In this document: one piece after another, positions 46,536 through 59,900 of the stretch | Layout of the letters: each line of letters opens with the position of its first letter | Numbering within the stretch: the first letter of the stretch is position 1 | Assembly: GCA_009193035.1 (NCBI GenBank) | Contig: SWDT01000001.1 | Coordinates: 434,001 to 498,000, forward strand | From: Halicephalobus mephisto | Lineage: Eukaryota; Nematoda; Chromadorea; Rhabditida; Panagrolaimidae | Direction of reading: 5' to 3' | Length of the DNA: 64,000 bases | The notes under the pieces: model-generated | Databases searched by the model: none | The model's input: the letters and a program-made list of their open reading frames with translations, nothing else | What the model was told of the DNA's origin: nothing | Position numbers and translations under genes: made by a program

Positions 46536-48064
46536 CGACTGTCGTCTGAATGGAACATGCCCAGAGGCTGAAGTTCTCAAGTCGCTCAGATGGAATTGAT
46601 AGTCTGCAGAATCAAGAGGAATGATGAACTTTACAAATGCAAATCCGTCTTTCAATTTGGCCATTGACTTGTACCGTACTTTGTATTTTTTATAAATACG
46701 CGTGTTATCGGTCTTTGCTTATATCAATGTGTTCATTCTTATTTGTGTCACAAACTTGATCTTGCGATTGTAATTTATTTCCAATGTGTCATCAAAACGG
46801 CTGTTTGCAACTTTGGAACAGTAAATTTTAGGGTATAAAGGGAATCTAATAACAAAATTCTAGTGAGTTTGTAAGCACATGTCCCCGGTAGTCCGAGAAT
46901 GAAAATACCATTATTTTTGACATCTCCATACAAAAATGTCGTATTCGACCTTGCGTTTATGAATTGTTCTCGATTTTAAAGTAGTCACTCCTTTGCCCGA
47001 GAATCTGAGCCAAACTTGTGCACAAAGCGATAAAAAAAAGTATTTAATGCCTCTGGACTCATAATCAGTGTAATTGCGCACGAAAAGCACAGTTCTTTCA
47101 TTGTCTGCTTATGGCACTGCTTGTCATAGAATAAAAATGCAGCGTACATATAAGTTCAATTTTCCTTGCCTACGGCGTTTCCTGTAGGCATTGCTGGAGA
47201 AGACACAGGCGACCTGGGATCTCCTGTAACTGGACGCAATCGTCCGAAAGGGCAGTTGTTATTCAGTAGTTGCTGGTGGCAGTTGATGATTACTGAATTA
47301 CAATTGTAGGTTACATGTGGTTACAGAGGATTCTACGTTACCTGTGTAAGCAGTAGGGAGTTTTCTGGATTTCTAGACAAGAGCTTGTAGGATTGTAGTA
47401 AGGACATTTTTTTGTAGGGTTTGGGGTTGTAGAAGTGGCCATTGTTGTGGAGATCTGACTTGTAGAGGTGCGTTTTCTCTTTGTAGAGTGGAGACGGATT
47501 TGTAGAAGTGTTTTTTGGAGGCTGGAAGTTGTAGAGGCGCGTACTATTGTGGAGATTAAACTCGTAGTAGGAATTGGGATTGTAGTGCGAGTCGAGCGTC
47601 CTGATAGGAATTCCGACGGAGAAAATCATGGAAGTGGACTGGTTTCTCGTAGTTTGAGCTAATTTATTCTTGGGAACTTATTCGGCTGACAATTACTACA
47701 ACGAGATGTCACGAACTACTGAGCAGGAGTTGAATATTGGAATCACTTTTATTAGCCTGTCTTACGGAAAAAGGCAAGAACATAAGCCTCTGATGAAGCT
47801 TCGAAAAGGTGGACAATGATACTGTGATGGTTTTAACCAAAACAAGATTTACAAAAAGGCAAATAGCTAGCAATTTGCGGAAGATCAATATCGTCAGAAA
47901 TGAAAGTTACAGAAGATCGAGCTATGGAAAAAACTGAAAAGCGAACAACCGTTGACCCGACCGAATTCCGGAGTCGATTATTTATGAGAACGAACTGGTT
48001 TCAGACAAGAGGGGTTTTACAGAGTTATGAAGACTTGTCGTTTGCGGAAAGTGACACCCATGTT
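46536..48064. other. Spacer between pen-2 and the posterior Hox gene
   Basis: Contains the pen-2 3' UTR and, on the other strand, the likely 3' UTR of the Hox gene. An imperfect short-period repeat occupies about 47,380-47,610 (separate entry). No other gene is seen. Confidence 0.5.
47380..47610. repeat. Imperfect minisatellite-like repeat built on TTGTAG
   Basis: The hexamer TTGTAG or a close variant recurs about every 11-30 bases, often as TTGTAGAAGTG or TTGTAGAGGCG. The minus strand is open across it (about 98 codons, from an ATG at 47,629) and reads as Tyr/Asn/His-rich repeats such as LHNNGHFYNPKPYKK. No signal peptide or splice context is present, so I treat it as a repeat and not a gene. 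Confidence 0.55.
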
Positions 48065-49771
48065 TCAAATGTTTGGAGGACAAATAGGGTACCCCATCGG
48101 GTAGTGTGGATGACTGCTGGGAACCGTCCCTTGTGAATGTAACTGTCCGTGGGGAAGCATCGACCAGGAGGCCATCGTGTCTGCCATAGAAGCCATCCCG
48201 TGCATTCCGGAGCTCCCATTCATGTTCACCGGGGGACACCACATCTGACTCGAAGGCCCACCTAGCATCCCGGGGTTGTTTTTGAGTTTATCTTGGTCGA
48301 TTCCCAGTCCGAGGGGGTCGTCGATCAGTCCCCCTAGGTGGTTCTGCTGATGGGGATGCCCGCTCCCGTTAGACCCTTGCATCATGTTCTTTGGCGGATT
48401 AGCTGGGATCAGGGGCTGGTGTTCGGTCTGCTCGTCACATCTGTTCTTCTCCTTCTTAGCCTTCATTCTTCTGTTCTGGAACCAAATCTTGATCTGACGA
48501 TCAGTCAGATTCGTCTGGAGCCGAAGTTCTTCTCTCTGCTTCTTGCTGACATAACTCGATTGTTGGAATTTACTCTCGAGAACACTAGTTTGGTATCTCT
48601 GGTAGGTCTGTCTTCCTTTTTTCGTTTGGGCTAAATTATCCTTCTAGGAAAAATGTGAAATCCAAACTGACTCACCCCAGTGGGAAGGGGGATAACATTG
48701 TCCAGGCCATCCAGGAAATGCAGCTGCAGCAGGAGCCATCTGGTTGTTGAACTGGTAGTAATTTTGCCAGTTGCCGTAAGCTTGAGCTTGAGCATAGGCT
48801 GCTGCTGCCGCCGTCTGATAAGCGTCCGCCGTTGCCGCTGCTACTGCCAGGTTCGCTACTGTGGCATCAGGATTATCTAAATTTTAACAATAATTACCAT
48901 TCCTCTGCGAAAACAAATAAAGTATCAATCAACTGGAAAGGCAGTTAACGGTCAGTTAAATGGCACTTGATTTGGGGGAGTTAATGGGCTTCCTTATACA
49001 GAAGACCCAAATTCTAAAGCATCCCGTTCGCTCGTGGATGGACAACATTAATCAAAATCAATTGGGCCTTTGTGAAAATAGTATGGAAATGGTTATCAAA
49101 GACATTAAAGCGGCACTAAGTCTTGTAGGGGTGTGCTTACCTGACTCCGGCTTGGCAATTCCAACTCCGTGCGTCATTTGGGCGAGTCTTTGGAGATGAT
49201 CGTCGGTAGTGGAGCTGCTGGTGCCTGTTCCACCAGCAGCTGAACTTGAATCGTTGGAGAGAGCCGTTGTGGCCCCGTTCCCACCGCCACTTCCAGCAGA
49301 ACTTGAAGAATCCGAGGATGAAGCAGTGCTTGTACTGGCTGCTTCTGCCGTTGTGACGGCAAATAGGTCTCCAGCAGCACTCGTCACTGTGCCAGGTGTA
49401 GAAGAGACTGAAGATGATCGGGAATCACGGGTGAGTTCTGATCTGGGATCAGAAGGATGGCTAGGGTTGAAATATCCGGTAGGGTAGTAGCCCTGTTGGC
49501 TGTACTTGTATGGAGCGGAGAAGCCAGAGAATCCGATAAAGGGATTCACGACTGAGAGGTCTGGATATACCTGTTGATCAATGTCGGAAACGGAGTGGTT
49601 ACTCGTGGTGCTACTGGCACTCTCGAGAGAATCAGCAACGCTTTCGCAGCGTTGGTGAATTCCGAGAGAAGGAGAAGACACTTTCAATTGATTGAAGCCG
49701 TCTGGAGTCTGAGTATCGTTCGAAGCAGCACTACTCCTGAGTTCGGTAGTGGTCCTTGTCGATACGTTCAT
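48065..49771 (-). CDS. nob-1/php-3: Posterior (Abd-B class) Hox protein of the nob-1/php-3 type
   Basis: Homeodomain transcription factor specifying posterior identity. Exons 49141-49771, 48676-48876 and 48065-48630 give 465 residues. The N-terminal half is Ser/Thr/Ala/Gly-rich, then a Tyr/Gln/Ala-rich part ending GQCYPPSHW just before the homeodomain at about 281-340 (KKGRQTYQRYQTSVLE; recognition helix [16 protein letters not shown]). The sequence after it (TEHQPLIPANPPKNM) and the homeodomain closely resemble C. elegans NOB-1/PHP-3. C. elegans has two such genes side by side; only one is seen here. The in-frame acceptor for the homeobox exon is TTTAG at 48,631; a nearer-looking CCTAG 12 bases upstream does not keep frame. 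The ATG at 49,771 was chosen because the upstream extension has none; a GAGACAG about 54 bases upstream may be a trans-splice acceptor. Confidence 0.92.
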
Positions 49772-52700
49772 TCGTTCGCTGGAGTAGCGTCCTGCTCCCT
49801 TTTCGCTGGCTTTTGCCTTTAGCTGTCTCACTGGAGGCGGCCCAACGTTTTGTTCCCTTCTACTGGCTGCTGCTCTTTGTTCCGCAAGCTCGGTGACTAC
49901 GGTAGCAAGAAATTGAATGTATGTCGGCTCGCAAATTTGTCGTGTCTTGTATTGAAAAAGTTGGGCGTCAACCGGCAGCTTCTGAAACTACTTCAATCAA
50001 GATCGATCGGATTTTCAAATTCGCTGTCGTTAGAGAACACGGTCGTAAATAGCAAATTTGTTTTCCGGAAGCAACTGGATATGGAATCATAAATCATAAC
50101 AAGTGGGGAAAGGACAATTGAGGACGACTGTAACATTTACAACTATGTTGCTGATTTTGTCTGTTTAGTTATTTTTTGCCAAAAAGTTCATCTTCCCAAT
50201 TCACAGGAAGAGCAAAACTGGCTTCTTCCGGCAGGAATCCATAGAATCGCGTGAACAAGAACATTTCAGTCAATTACTTCGGGAATTAGAAGCAAATGAG
50301 TACCAGACAAGCACACGTGGAAACAATTATTCCCACTATGAATTGGCCAACAAAATAAAAATAAGGAGGATAATAGAGAATGGATACTTGAGCAGTTAAC
50401 TGCCGTCAAGAAATGAGACAATGTCCTTCCCATCTCGCTGAGAATTCAAAAGAACGAATTGCGGCCGAATGAGCTCTGCCATTGGCTCGACTCGTCCTCA
50501 GGCAATACAGAAGGGAATTACGACAGCCATTTCACATTCCTAATTGTTAAAGTGAATCTTGTGTGCTTGCTCGTTCATTGCCATCGGAAGACGAGCAACT
50601 TGATGGGGAGCTCAGTCAACGATTGTAAAGTCCTAGGAGCTGGTCGCTAAATAAATTTTTAACTTTTTTTTATTAGCCTTGATTCCGATCGTGTTTGCGC
50701 ATCCCAAGACCACCCGGGAATTCTATAGCAAGTCTACAAATGTTTTTTAAAGCCAATGTTTGTATTTCCCATTTTAATCAATCAATTCATGAGGAGATTC
50801 GCCGAACAAAGGATCGGTATTCAACCCAATATCGCGCCCTTTAACGCAAACAGAGGTCTTAAAATCTCGTAAAAATTATTTGCCGGGACAGCAACTTCTT
50901 CAATGTCCTTCTTGACTTCTTTTTCAAGGTGTTTTTTGAAAGAGAAACACGCTAAGACAGAAAACGGCGCCAAGAAGCCCGATTTTCAAAACGTAACTAG
51001 GAAGGACAATGGCACAGATGCAGATTCAATGCCGATCTTGGATGGCACAAGGAACGACGCTCGCAATCATCGTAAAATTTGATTAGCCAATTAATGAGAA
51101 GTCCACCTCCCAAGGCAAGGTGGCCGATCCACTCTGATCTATTTTTATGGGGAAAATTGAGGCTGTCCCCAGTTGGCTCCAGAAAAGCCGGGTTGTTGCT
51201 TTCCAACGGTCTATTACCGAGGATCAATTGGACCTGGCGGCTTTCTTTGATCCAGCTCAATGCCGTTCGCCGCTTCTGATTTGGTTACTGTAATCCTCTA
51301 AAGTCGAGACAATCTGATTATCTCCATCCAGTATCTTTCAGGTTTCTTTATCTCTTCCCCTACAGTAATTTAATTAGTGACCCACCAAAAATTCGAAAAA
51401 ATTAGTTAAAACCGCGAGGAGAAATTTTCTTTCGAAACTAGCAGTAGTTACTTAAGATTACTGTAAGTTGGATACAAAACTAACAAGTATGGGCTGTTTT
51501 GGCCTACTTGGCGGTAGTTTTTATAGGAAAGCCTGTCATAATGCATTTTAAACGACATTTGACGCCGACACTGCCATAGGTAAAATTCTGTATAGCTACA
51601 GTAACTCCTATTAGGTAACTTACTTCAAACGAGAAATGAAGTCAGATGAATTCATTTGCCACCCGTAAGAAAACAATATTCACAAACACTCTGGAAACGA
51701 CTTCCAGATTGTCTACAAATCATCGAGCCAACGACTTTTCGAGCAAATCCATATGGCCCTGGGTAAACATTTCCTCCTTAGTAGCTCACATTTATTTTTT
51801 CTAGTTATTCTTTTCTGATTTTCCCGAACTAGCTTTGGCATAATCGCAGATTGGGAAGTTTCGGCAGTTTTTATGATTCCAATAAGAATGTGAGAAACTA
51901 CGCCATCCGAGGATAAAAAGTTACTGCAAAAGTGTGCCAGTTCGTGTTTCAATTCCTCCGAAAGTTTCTTGAAATCAGCTCAATGATGCGCGACCACGTC
52001 TTTCTTCAGATATCTTTGATTCCAAGTTTTCCTCAAAGTCGCATGCCGTTCTGTTTTTGCGCAGTCACGGTTTTTCTCATTCATTCGAGTTTTGGAAACG
52101 CATCTTTCTCAGATACAGTAAGAATTCCTCTTTATTCATTGCGGGTGGCAGTAGTCTGCGGCGCTCGCTCTGTGGGACTTTGTTTCAGTTGCCGAGGGAT
52201 CGAAGAAGAGTCTTCTGACTCATGAGGGGCTGTGCATACTAAATTCGCTCAAACTAGTAATTTCTTGCCCTAGGGTATATGCTAATTCAGAGGAAAGGAA
52301 GAGGAGAGACCATAAACTTAGTTTGTCTACAAGCAACTATTCGTAAATCCCTCACCTGTCCGGTCAAAAGGTGAGATTCGGCTTTTGATTGCTACCGACG
52401 AGATTCTCCGGATATAAAATAAGACGCCAATAAAACGATTACACAAAGAATGCGCGGCATCGGCTTTTGGCAGACTATAAGCATAATTCCTCGACACAAG
52501 TCACCTCAGCTGTTGTCAAAGCAGTTTGACAGCCGCTTTGATTCCTTATCGACTACGGTAAATTTGTTTTGACTCAGAGTTGGTCCAAACTCTCATGGAT
52601 CTGTCTCTGAAGGTCACCCAGTTTGCAACGTTGTGGATTCTTCTTTTTCCTATAATTATCCAAAGCAATTTTGTCACCTGAGAGTAACCAAGAAGGACCG

Positions 52701-54324
52701 ATTGACTTGGATTGAAGGGTTCTTCAAGATTTTTCCTCTATTTTAAATTGTGATGATTTGATCTCCGTAGTTTTGGAGTATCAAAATCTCATTTGCAGGA
52801 TTTTATGATTCATAAAACAACGAAGAATGAGATAAACAATACGCTAGGACAAGCACTCTAGGTAGTTGCCTCAAGTAAATGAGGTAGTAAAAGAGTTAAT
52901 AGGTCTAATCAACGAGATTTGGACAAAAGAACAAATTGAAGCAAGATCAACCCAGAACTAGGGCGTTTCAATCCTTATTTCATGATGGAAGATTTTTATT
53001 TTTGAACAGAAAAACCTCTGTCTCCCGCTCTCTTGATGATTTCAAATTCAAAAACAACGGTATTTCCGGTTAAAACTCAAAAAATCATCGGAGACAGATT
53101 ATCTGGCGCCGGTAGCGGTCGCGCATGAGACAAGGAAAAGCAAATGGCACATCCATGATCGTCTGCGTGGTCGTAAAAACCGCATGGATTTGAAAAAGTC
53201 AAAGCTTTTGCAACTAGGGAGAAAACCGTTGTTTCCGGTACTCGAAAATGGAAGACATGCATAATTTCAAGGACAAGTCATCAGCTACAAATTTCGAACA
53301 AGGGTGACAGTTGCGGTTTGATCGAAATTCACCAAAGAACAAACTTACTGTAGATTTGAACACGAATCACTTTGTCAACAAACCAGAACGAGACAGGGAC
53401 GATAGTCTGAAAAATTAAATTCACTTTCATAGATTTTAAAATCCTCGAATTGAAATTTTTAAAATTCCCAAATATAACGTCAAAGACAATTGTCAATTAC
53501 CACAAACTTTAAAAGTAACAAAACATTTAACTTAGATAAATGACTTTTTGGGTGGCCCTAGAATCATGAGATAAATGAACAGAGTAATGAGTTAGCGACC
53601 ACGAAGGAATGAAGCCTGAGGGCGAGGAAAGAACGGCAAAGAAAAATCGGGCTGGCGGCAAAGATCAAAAAGAGATAGACAAAAATCGAGGAAGCTTCTC
53701 TCGCGAGCGATGAACCTGTTCCCTCGTTCAACGACGATAAATCAGCGTGTAACGAAGAAAGTAGGAAGCAGTATGAGCGATTTTACTGCTATCAGTCATG
53801 TTTTGACGTAAGTTTTCTGAAACGACTTAAAAATTTATTCTACAGTAGTCATTGTAATGTGTTAGTTGACGGACCTCGAATCTCATAATTTTATGGAAAA
53901 ATGTGAAAATCTCGCGCCCCGATTTATGAGCTTCTGGAGCTTAAACTACTGTAAATTTGCTCATATCTAGCCCCAAATGACCCATTTCAAGCTTAAATCG
54001 AGAACTTGGCCTTATTTGACCATTATAATTCTGTTAACGATCTGAAGCATACTATAAATTCACCAACGGGGAACAATTTTATTTTCGAGAAGTTTCAACC
54101 ATAAGTTATCACATAAACTTTGTTTTTTGCGGTCAGTTGTAAAATAACAATGGATTGATTATCTTCCGGAGCTTAAGCCTAACCGCAAGCCCACAGGCAA
54201 TAAATTTAATTCAGCTTGAGCTGGGATATTGATTTCACGATCAAGATAAGCAAAGAGATGTGTTGAATAAATATCGTTACAACAAGTAATTGAACAGAAC
54301 ACGGTGATTTTAGAAAAAAAGTAA

Positions 54325-54410
54325 AGCATTGTTATAAAAGTAAAAATAAATGTTTTTACAAAAGTATCTCGACATGAGTTTTTAAAACGTTCTAAAAAGT
54401 AATACAATAT
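54325..54410. repeat. Outlying copy of the ~100 bp Hox-interval repeat
   Basis: The stretch AAAAATAAATGTTTTTACAA followed by a TCTCGACATGAG-like core and AAAACGTTCTAAAAA matches the unit seen at 56,566-56,970. A further copy is at about 55,575-55,640 (AAATAAATGTTACAAAATGG, then CTCAACACGA). They are 2.3 kb and 1.0 kb upstream of the main array. Confidence 0.55.
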
Positions 54411-56554
54411 TCAGTTTCAAATGGTGATTTAATACATTTTACTGGACTATGGAAGGTTCTAAGTTAAAAAAACAAAAATGAGAAAGTCTTCCCTCCAGAT
54501 TCTTTTTCGGTAACGAGCTGAAGCGGCCAGATCAAAGTATTTACCTCATAAAACAACTTCTGTTTTTTGTCCTCCGATTTCTGACCCAGTAAAAAAACTT
54601 GACAAGTTAGAAAAAAGGCCTCCAACGTTGATGACAGATTGAGACAGATAGTTCTGGATTTTGTTTTTTCCGGAAGTTTAGGAAAATCGAATATGACCTT
54701 TATCACGAAAGTCGGCAAAATTCATGATCTTTTTCCCGAAAAGACATTTTGATTGACGGAAAAAGTAAAGAAAAGAGTCAAATACCGAAATTTACCGCAC
54801 TCTGAAGCCACGCTCTCATTTGCATACAGGAGAGCGATCGTAAAACTTCCATACCAGTCGTGTCAAGCGTTGGCGTCGAGGACACGCTTGAATGCGAAGA
54901 CAATCAAACAAAAGAGCCAGGTTTGGAACAAGGACAAACTGATACTTGATATATGACGGACTCTCAATAACGAGGGAGAAGTAGTATGAATTGGACTTTC
55001 CCCAAGCCGCAGAGACTGAAGGCGAGAAAACAAGTAAGCTTTGCACTCGTCTGGTAATCAAATTGACTAATAAGGGAATGATCGGTTGCCCAGGCGGCAT
55101 AAATTCTGCTTTGCAAAAACACTGGATTCGAAAGTTCAAAAATCCAGTAAACTAAGAAGGTTTTCAACAAGGATAAAGATAACATATGTCTCCTGAGAAA
55201 AACCCAAATTGAAGCAGCGTCGGAACGCCTTTCTTCTCTGTTGCACATGTTGCTTCGGAAGTCAGTTTATTGTCAGTTAATGAGTGTTCTAATTGGATGC
55301 AGGATCAGTAAGAACGGCAGTTAAGTGTTTTTTAAACGAAAGCCGCCGCCGATGGCCATAAAAAATAAATCGCAACTGGTGGGTCCTTCATGCTCTACTC
55401 TGTTTTTTGTTCTTTGCCGCTCCTGCAGGTGTCGAGAACAGCTCCAAAAGGATAGGAATCAAGTTCAAGTTAAAATTTAGAAGATAAAAGAATGCCGACA
55501 CTGATTTTTAAGCAAGTACATGAAAAATTTACTGCTTGAATCAGCTGTCTAAGGAATAAAAGAGAAATAGACTATTTTGAAAATCAGAAATAAATGTTAC
55601 AAAATGGTCTCAACACGACTTTTCAGTAGTTTTAGGTAACTTTCAGTACTTTATTCCATCAAAAAAGTATAGTACACTAAAATCTGAATTTTGCATACTG
55701 GAACAAAACTCATGGACTGTATTTTTTGAAATTACTGAACATTTTTTATATTTTGTGCGTAAATTTCTTTATTATTTATTATTTTTTGTTGTTTATTGTG
55801 TTTTGTAAAGTTGTAATAAAGGTTTATAACACGATTTCCATATATTTAAATAATTTTAGCAATTGAGATAGGATGGAACATTATTCTTTCAAGAACTGAT
55901 CACTGTTATTCCAATAGTGGACAATTCAAGTAAGTTTTATGACTTTCTTGTTATTGTTCATGCTCCACAGTTATCTCAAGCAAAGTCACGTTTATAAGTT
56001 AGAACTATCTGATAGACATAATCAGACACAACTAATCTAGGGTATTCAAACTCAGTAATAGCAATCCTAAGTTAGTTATTCTGTATTGATTTTTATTGTC
56101 TTAAGCCCTATATTTTTTCCTCGTTTATGACAGTTCAATAAACTCTCTATGGAGTCGACACTTATTTTATTAATTAAACTAATTTCCAGGTTTTCCATTG
56201 CTCCTATCGTGTGATTAAAGTAGAATTTAATAGCTGCCGACAAAGAGATTACTTCTTGATAATAAAAAACAGTACTTCATTTACTCTGAATTATCAAAGT
56301 TGTCCAAATATATGGAAATCACGTTATAAATCTTCGTTACAACTTTATAAAATATAATAAACAAAAACGAATAATAATGAAATTCACGCATAAAATATAA
56401 AAGATGCTCAGTAATTTCAAAAAATAATCAATAGTTTTCTAAAAATAAAGAGCTTCTGAGTTGCATTTCGGCGTATAAAGTTCAGACCTTAACATACTGT
56501 ACTTTTTGGATAAAATGAAATATAAAAGTCTTGATTTCAGATGTTGACTTCGAA

Positions 56555-56975
56555 ATCATACTATTTTGAAAGTCAAAAATAAATATTATTATGAAATCAT
56601 CTCAACACAACGTTGTAAGATTTTCTAGAAAATTCAAAAATCCTTGGTTCCAGCTGTGGGACCCAAAATAACATTATTATAGAAAATAGAAATGGATGGT
56701 TTTACAAAATTGTTCTGACATGAATTCTCCATAAACTTCTAAAATTTCGAATTTAAATTAGTTCAAAACAAAATCTAAAAGACGAAAATAAATATTAGTA
56801 TGAAATTATCTCGATAAAAATTTCTAAAATCGTTTAGAAAAATTCAGAATTTTCAATTTTAAAATTACATCATTTTAAAAATTGAAAACAAATATTTTTA
56901 TGAAATGGTTTCGATACAAATTTTCAGAATCTTTTGAAAAAGTTCAGAGCTTTTGGTTCCAAATATTAATTCCAA
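56555..56975. repeat. Diverged tandem array of ~100 bp repeat (four units)
   Basis: Four units begin near 56,573, 56,687, 56,781 and 56,883. Each has an AAATAAATATT-like start, then TATGAAAT, then a TCTCGACA/TTTCGATA core and an A/T-rich end with TTCTAGAAAA or similar. The first and last units are followed by the same TTGGTTCC. Units differ at many positions, so the array is old. Confidence 0.65.
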
Positions 56976-59900
56976 AAGTCTCCATTCGATTCTGCACGAC
57001 TCTGGTGAATTTTGATTGAATAAAATTCCAACAATTTCCATCGGTAACATGAGTATAGACATCGATGAGTTCGACACGGGAAAATCAAAGAAAAGTTGTT
57101 GTTCGTAAATCATTCGGAAGCAGATAACTTTCCGCCTCCTCAAAAGAAACACTAATACTGTTAGTTCATCAGAAGGTGGTGATTGTAATCTTTTCTCGAG
57201 AATATGGAAGATCTCTGAGGTTATTGAATTTTTCATTCCCAATTAATCAATGATTCATTGCTTCCCATTCAGATCAGTCATTTTCTGTTTTCCTTTAAGG
57301 ATACGGTAATCACTTGATCTGACAGTTTCATTTATATTTTCCGAATTTTTATCGATTTCGATCGCACCAAACTCTGAAATTCCCCCGGTATCTTGTCTGA
57401 CTAGCTCTTGCGAGACTATAAACTTGTCAACAAAGAAGCGAATGCCAAGGACAACTCCGAAGTAAAGTCATAACTCATTTAGATCGCGAGAACAATGACC
57501 GCTAAACTTGAAATTGCGCAGGTGTCAATGGCACACGTTCCCAGTTATCTACTTTGTTTTTCCCTCGATTCGTCCTCATTAGAGTCTCCAATTTTTTGAA
57601 TACTCTAGATCCGTATTTCTCAATAAATTTTCCAACACGCAGTGGTAAGTGTCTTCAGCAGCTTCTTTCTCTTCAGCGGCACGAATACAACGGTAAATTT
57701 ATTGCTGTCTCCAAAGAAGGAAGCCAGAGTGGTTTCCATGAGCTACGGTATATGCCTCATGCAAATCAACCAGCTACTTGGATTCAGTTTTCGCTGAAAA
57801 ATTATTGTTTCGAAGACCAATTGCAGACAGAAGAATGGTCAGTTCGTGGTTAGTTCATTTGACCGAAAGTGTCAATTTACAGTAATCAGATCAAAAATGT
57901 CTCTTGGAGTCTTCTATTCTCTGCATTAAATTCCAAGTTTGAATTTTCATTTCTCTTCCTGCAGATTCCTTCAGCCTTTATAATTTTGACCGTGATCCAT
58001 GGTAGAAATATGAAAAAAGTAAAAAAGCCTTATATGTCGGCTTTTCGCTTTGAACTCATTCTCACTGAGGAAATTTATTAGCCAAAAACTACGTATCGCG
58101 GACGTCTCGGACCAGAAGGCAACTTGGCAAAGCGAAAACTGACACGAGCCTTGGATTCCACGACAGCCCCAGCTTTTTCTTTTGTAAAAGCCGCACAATG
58201 CTTTTTGAATTTCTACTTCTAAAGTTGCCGCCTTTGTTTCAATTTAATTTTCGAATTACGGTAGTCAGAGTCCGACAATTTAATCAACTAATTTCCAAAT
58301 CTTGCCTGTTGTAAATATGCAAGAAGTTGTAAATGAGTAAAGCTACTTATAATGTAGCTTTTATTACACAGATGATTAAAAAAGCCAATAGGCTAATGAA
58401 CAAGTGTAATAAATGTCGAGAAAAATGTAAAAATAGAACTAGTTGTTTGACTTTAGTCTTGGAACGAACGTTGGTTTACTGCTAATATTATTTTCGATGA
58501 CTTTTAAATTCTTCTATTTCCACATCTCCCAGCTTTCATTCGTCTTCTTCTATTCGAGAAATATAGAAAAAATAAAAAAATATAACCCAAAGTCACAGAA
58601 AGTAGTGTTAAAAATAAGATTGTAATTCGTGTGATAACTAAAGTTGGGCAGTTTTATTTAGTCCTCTAAGAACTACAGAGCCAGAATAAAATAAAAGAGA
58701 ATTGGAATGCTGACGCTATTCCTGCTCTGTCTACTTTAGGATTACGGTAGTTGGCGTCTCAAGTTGTGATCGATCTGATTCAATGCGATAAGGAATTTAT
58801 TGGCGCTCCAGAGTTATTAGTAGTGGATATTTCTGGCTAATATCGATCGTGTTTCGTGTACAACTGCCAATTTTTACTTCTTATAGGTAGTTTTTGGTCA
58901 GTTTTGCCGGTTGAAACAGCTTATTTACCTTGTCAGTCAAATTTTGGCTTTTGAGGCTTAAACCTTGTTTCCAGGAGAACCTGGTATTTTGATGTTCGTG
59001 CGGATTTTGAGTAAGCTATTCATGAATCCACATAATGTCGATATTGAAGTCGGATTACGAAATAATCTGAGTACTTTACTTACTTCAGCGAAAGTCTAAA
59101 TTTCTGTTAAAAGTTGAGTTTTTATTGTTTAACAACAAGTCACATTTTATTGCGATACATATTTTACTTTAATTCCCGCAATTTGCTGTTGATTGCTTGG
59201 AGAAATGACATGTCGGGAGTTATTATTGGTTATTTAATAAAATAACGAAATATCTTGTTTTATTCCAGGATTTTATGGAAAGATATAGATTTTCTTTGGG
59301 TTCTTCTCGTCTTTGTGAAGCCTGAGTAGAAGGTAGACAATGGCTTTGAACCCGTTGGCAGGGCAAGTAAGCAAAGCAATCGAGTAAATTTTATGGGAGG
59401 CCATTGGGGAAGATTTATGTCACTTTACTCGAATGCACTAGCTTCTTTTCTTCCTTCTTGGCGATCGTCAACTTCGATCAGTTGCTACTTCGTTGCTGGT
59501 GGCTTATTCGAGTTGGATGAACGCCATAAAATTTTCCAATGTCGAAATTTCAATGGGGTGTCAATATGATTCCAAGCATATCCATTTATTGGAGGTCTAG
59601 CCATTACCAATCCCATTTTGGGTTTTATTTCGAAATCCGGTCCCTTGTACTATCTGAAAGCTTTCTATGCTCGTGATAGTATTCTTTTGACTTTTGCCGC
59701 ATATTGTAAATTGCGTAACTTTTCCCTTGACCTTTTCGAATATCTTTCTGCTTCGATTGGCCGACATCTCGTTTAATCCCCCAATTACTATGTCTACACC
59801 CAATTAATGCATTAATTGTATTTTAGTCTGTAAAATTTTACACATGAGTCCGTTAGCAACATTTTTTCGTTTTTAAAATTTGAAATTAGCTGGGTATAAA

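Noticed and set aside
49209..49822. Plus-strand open frames over the Hox N-terminal exon
   Set aside because: Shadows caused by the Ser/Ala/Gly-rich coding bias of the minus-strand exon.
58330..58370. Hairpin AAAGCTAC-loop-GTAGCTTT as a microRNA or terminator
   Set aside because: The stem is only 8-9 bp, far too short for a microRNA precursor, and no transcript context is known.
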